From JAQVYB01 sp964490935 (GTDB taxonomy: Bacteria > Verrucomicrobiota > Kiritimatiellia > RZYC01), in assembly GCA_964490935.1 (NCBI GenBank), contig CAZBEO010000006.1, positions 7,282-71,281 on the forward strand: DNA of 64,000 bases, read 5' to 3'. Position numbers and translations under genes: made by a program. A model generated the notes under the pieces. That model saw nothing but the letters and a program-made list of their open reading frames with translations, was not told the origin of the DNA and searched no databases. Below are positions 61,475 through 64,000 of this stretch, one piece after another. Position 1 is the stretch's first letter; each line of letters starts with the position of its first letter.

Positions 61475-64000
61475 TTACAGAATCGCGCCGCAACACTTCT
61501 TATATTTTTTCCCGCTGCCGCAGGGACAGGGGTCGTTGCGTCCGACCTTGGGTTCATCGCGCTGGACGGGGGCAGTGGGTTGATTCAGCGCGGCCTTCAT
61601 GGCGGCTTCGGCACCCGGAGGCGCGGCACGTCCTCCAGGCCGTGCGGCCCCGGCCTGACTCATGGCTCCCGCGTTTTGCGCGTTCTGATGAATGTACATG
61701 GCGGGCAGCGATCGAATGAACGATTCCATGGCGGCGGACGAGGTCGAGGCTCGGAACATCTTGTGCACCACATCGCCCTTGATCTTGTCGATCAGGTCCG
61801 AAAACATTTCGTAGGCTTCTTTTTTGTATTCCACGAGCGGATCACGCTGGCCGTAGGCTCGCAGGCCGACGCCCTGGCGCAGGGCATCCATCCCCCGCAG
61901 ATATTCCTGCCAATGCGTGTCGCAGGCTTGCAGCACAATGAAGCGCTCAATGGATTCGAGCGCGCGCGGCTCCTCGTGTCCGGCCTTCATTTCATAGGAT
62001 GCGCGGATACGGTGGGTGACCAGATCACCGAGCTTTTCCGGGTCATCCTTCAGACCGTCCACTTCTGCGGGGGCCAATCCGATGGGGAAGGTCATGTTCA
62101 CCCAGTTGATGAAATTCTTGAAGAGTTCCTCAATCGGCTTTTCGCCCAGTTGGTCGATGCGCGAATCGATCACATCATCCACAATCCCGTACAACTGCTC
62201 GCGTACATTCTCGGCGGCGACAATCTCGCTGCGCAGGCCGTAGATCACCTCGCGCTGCTTGTTCATCACATCGTCGTATTCCAGCGTCCGTTTGCGGATC
62301 GAGAAGTTCTGCTGTTCGACGCGGCGCTGGGCCGTGCCGATCGACCGGTTGAGCCAGGGATGCTCGAGCACCTGGCCCTCTTCCAGGCCAAGGCGCGCCA
62401 TGATGCTCGCCACGCGCTCGGAACCGAAGAGCCGCATGAGATCATCCTCAAGCGAGACATAAAAGCGCGAGGAACCGGGGTCGCCCTGCCGCGCGCAGCG
62501 CCCGCGGAGCTGACGGTCGATACGACGTGATTCATGGCGCTCCGTGCCGATCACATGCAGCCCGCACGGTTTTTCCTGCAGGAGTTCCAGCAACGTGCCG
62601 CCCTGCTCCATTTTGTCGCCCAACGCCAGTTGCGATTCCACGGTTTGGCGCGGGAGATGCACCACCCCTTCGCCGAGTTTGATGTCCGTCCCGCGTCCGG
62701 CCATATTCGTGGCAATGGTGACCGCACCCTGATGCCCGGCCCGCGACACAATTTCGGCTTCACGCTCATGGTTCTTGGCGTTGAGTACGTTATGCGGGAT
62801 GTTGCGTCGGCGTAGCATCCGGCTGAGCAGTTCGGAGGCTTCCACCGAAACGGTACCCACCAGAATAGGCTGCCCGCGCCCGTGGCACTCCGCAATTTCA
62901 TCTAGGATCGCGTTGTATTTTTCGCGCTGGGTTTTATAGATGCAGTCATTCCAATCCACGCGGCGCACGGGGCGGTTAGTGGGAATGACCATGACATCCA
63001 GTTTGTAAATCTCGTGAAACTCGTCCGCCTCGGTTTCGGCAGTACCTGTCATGCCGCCGAGTTTTTCATACATGCGGAAATAGTTCTGGATGGTGATGGT
63101 GGCGAGGGTTTGGGTCTCACGCTCGATCTTGACGCCTTCTTTGGCCTCGACCGCCTGATGCAGCCCATCGCTCCAGCGGCGGCCCGGCATGAGGCGCCCG
63201 GTGTATTCATCCACAATCATCACCTGATTGTCCTGCACCACATAATTCACATCCCGCTCATACACGCAGAAGGCGCGGATAAGCTGGTCCACATTGTGAA
63301 TGCGTTCGCTTTTCGACGCGAATTCATCCTGCAATTTCTGCTTGCGGGCAAAGCGCTCTTCTTCGGTCAGCTCGGTTTCATTATCGAGATCGGCCAGCGA
63401 GGTGATGAGGTCCGGCACCACATAGGCATCCGGATTTCCTGGGCTGAGGGCCTCGCAGCCTTTTTCGGTCAGGTTGGCATCGTGGCCTTTTTCATCAACG
63501 GTGAAATAGAGTTCCTCGCGGAGGGCGCGTGCCTGCTCCTTGCGCATGTCTGTGAGCATGGCATTATCGATTTTTTCAAAGAGCTTACGGTTGGCCGGTT
63601 CCTCGAACAGGTGGAGGAGCTGCTTGTTTTTTGGCATGCCCTGATGCACCTGATAGAGGAGCAGTTGGGCCTCCTCTTCTTCCCCCTCGGCTTCAATATG
63701 CGTTTTGGCCTTGGCGAGAAGGCTGTTGCAAAGGTCACGCTGTTTCTTGACGAGACGGTCCACCATGGGCTTGAGCTCGGCATACTGATTGGAAGAGTAC
63801 GGCGCGGGGCCAGAAATGATGAGCGGCGTGCGGGCTTCGTCAATGAGAATGCTGTCGATTTCGTCCACGATGGCATAATAATAGCCGCGCTGAACCATTT
63901 CTTCGGGCCGCATGGCCATGCCCATGTCGCGCAGGTAATCAAAGCCAAACTCGCTGTTGGTGCCGTAGGTGATGTCGCAGGCATACTGCATGCGCCGCTC
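61475..64000 (-). CDS. secA: Preprotein translocase ATPase SecA (partial, N-terminus outside the window)
   Basis: The frame is open to the end of the window and carries about 841 residues. It starts within the first nucleotide-binding domain (DITYGTNSEFGFDYLRDMGM, AIVDEIDSILIDEARTPLII) and continues through the cross-linking, scaffold and wing domains: TLATITIQNYFRMYEKLGGM, ATNMAGRGTDIKL, RGRCARQGDPGSSRFYVSLE. It ends with the zinc-binding tail GRNDPCPCGSGKKYKKCC. SecA drives Sec-dependent export and fits the many signal peptides in this window. Confidence 0.98.
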   Translation of the reverse strand, partial: ERRMQYACDITYGTNSEFGFDYLRDMGMAMRPEEMVQRGYYYAIVDEIDSILIDEARTPLIISGPAPYSSNQYAELKPMVDRLVKKQRDLCNSLLAKAKTHIEAEGEEEEAQLLLYQVHQGMPKNKQLLHLFEEPANRKLFEKIDNAMLTDMRKEQARALREELYFTVDEKGHDANLTEKGCEALSPGNPDAYVVPDLITSLADLDNETELTEEERFARKQKLQDEFASKSERIHNVDQLIRAFCVYERDVNYVVQDNQVMIVDEYTGRLMPGRRWSDGLHQAVEAKEGVKIERETQTLATITIQNYFRMYEKLGGMTGTAETEADEFHEIYKLDVMVIPTNRPVRRVDWNDCIYKTQREKYNAILDEIAECHGRGQPILVGTVSVEASELLSRMLRRRNIPHNVLNAKNHEREAEIVSRAGHQGAVTIATNMAGRGTDIKLGEGVVHLPRQTVESQLALGDKMEQGGTLLELLQEKPCGLHVIGTERHESRRIDRQLRGRCARQGDPGSSRFYVSLEDDLMRLFGSERVASIMARLGLEEGQVLEHPWLNRSIGTAQRRVEQQNFSIRKRTLEYDDVMNKQREVIYGLRSEIVAAENVREQLYGIVDDVIDSRIDQLGEKPIEELFKNFINWVNMTFPIGLAPAEVDGLKDDPEKLGDLVTHRIRASYEMKAGHEEPRALESIERFIVLQACDTHWQEYLRGMDALRQGVGLRAYGQRDPLVEYKKEAYEMFSDLIDKIKGDVVHKMFRASTSSAAMESFIRSLPAMYIHQNAQNAGAMSQAGAARPGGRAAPPGAEAAMKAALNQPTAPVQRDEPKVGRNDPCPCGSGKKYKKCCGAIL

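Noticed and set aside
1..64000. tRNA, rRNA, prophage or complete insertion sequence
   Set aside because: No cloverleaf with a CCA end, rRNA segment, transposase, integrase or phage structural gene was recognised by eye. A tRNAscan or Rfam search would be needed to exclude small RNAs.

Overview
The window reads as chromosomal DNA of a Gram-negative (diderm) bacterium of the PVC superphylum, most likely Kiritimatiellota/Verrucomicrobiota. This is inferred from an H-X9-DG pseudopilin, a DUF6785-type membrane protein, thrombospondin-3-like repeats with a Verrucomicrobia-style C-terminal domain, Mla-type lipid transport and a PVC-style Ser/Thr kinase. No rRNA or tRNA gene, CRISPR array, prophage or complete insertion sequence was recognised.

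Layout. 1-5.5 kb: end of enolase with its terminator, an RlmM-like methyltransferase, a STAS protein, a reverse-strand purA-uppS-cdsA block, and an Rnk-like factor. 5.45-18.0 kb: seven collinear forward genes: a PqqD-like protein, a DUF6785-like membrane protein, a MacB/FtsX permease, a LolD/MacB-type ATPase, a giant secreted pseudo-M28/FtsX fusion, an OPT-like transporter and a second ATPase. This is the best candidate for an undescribed system. 18.2-22 kb: proB-proA-purB on the reverse strand. 22.2-24.1 kb: an outer-membrane beta-barrel candidate and a toxin-first toxin-antitoxin pair. 24.2-29.4 kb: a reverse operon of MlaE (with STAS), MlaF, MlaD and a PqiC-like lipoprotein, followed by a MobA-like nucleotidyltransferase and a mevalonate-kinase-like GHMP kinase.

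29.6-34.7 kb: a secreted single-Cache protein, a chemoreceptor ending in a hemerythrin domain, and a decayed chimera of an S8 protease and a beta-helix protein. 34.7-43.3 kb: an acyl-ACP ligase/ACP/acyltransferase fusion, Lon, a GH114-like lipoprotein, CstA and a VapBC pair. 43.4-51.9 kb: an 8.5 kb gene for a secreted enzyme with both GH13 and GH57 catalytic signatures, preceded by a perfect LacI-type palindrome. 52.2-64 kb: a GT9 glycosyltransferase, a membrane Ser/Thr kinase, lipB and gcvH, a DUF115/Maf protein, a pseudopilin, a sugar-binding lipoprotein and most of secA.

Several gaps carry GTAG-type REP palindromes as singles or inverted pairs. Functional links supported by gene order are proB-proA (proline), gcvH near lipB (lipoylation), mlaE-F-D-pqiC (lipid transport across the envelope) and the 5.45-18 kb transport cluster.
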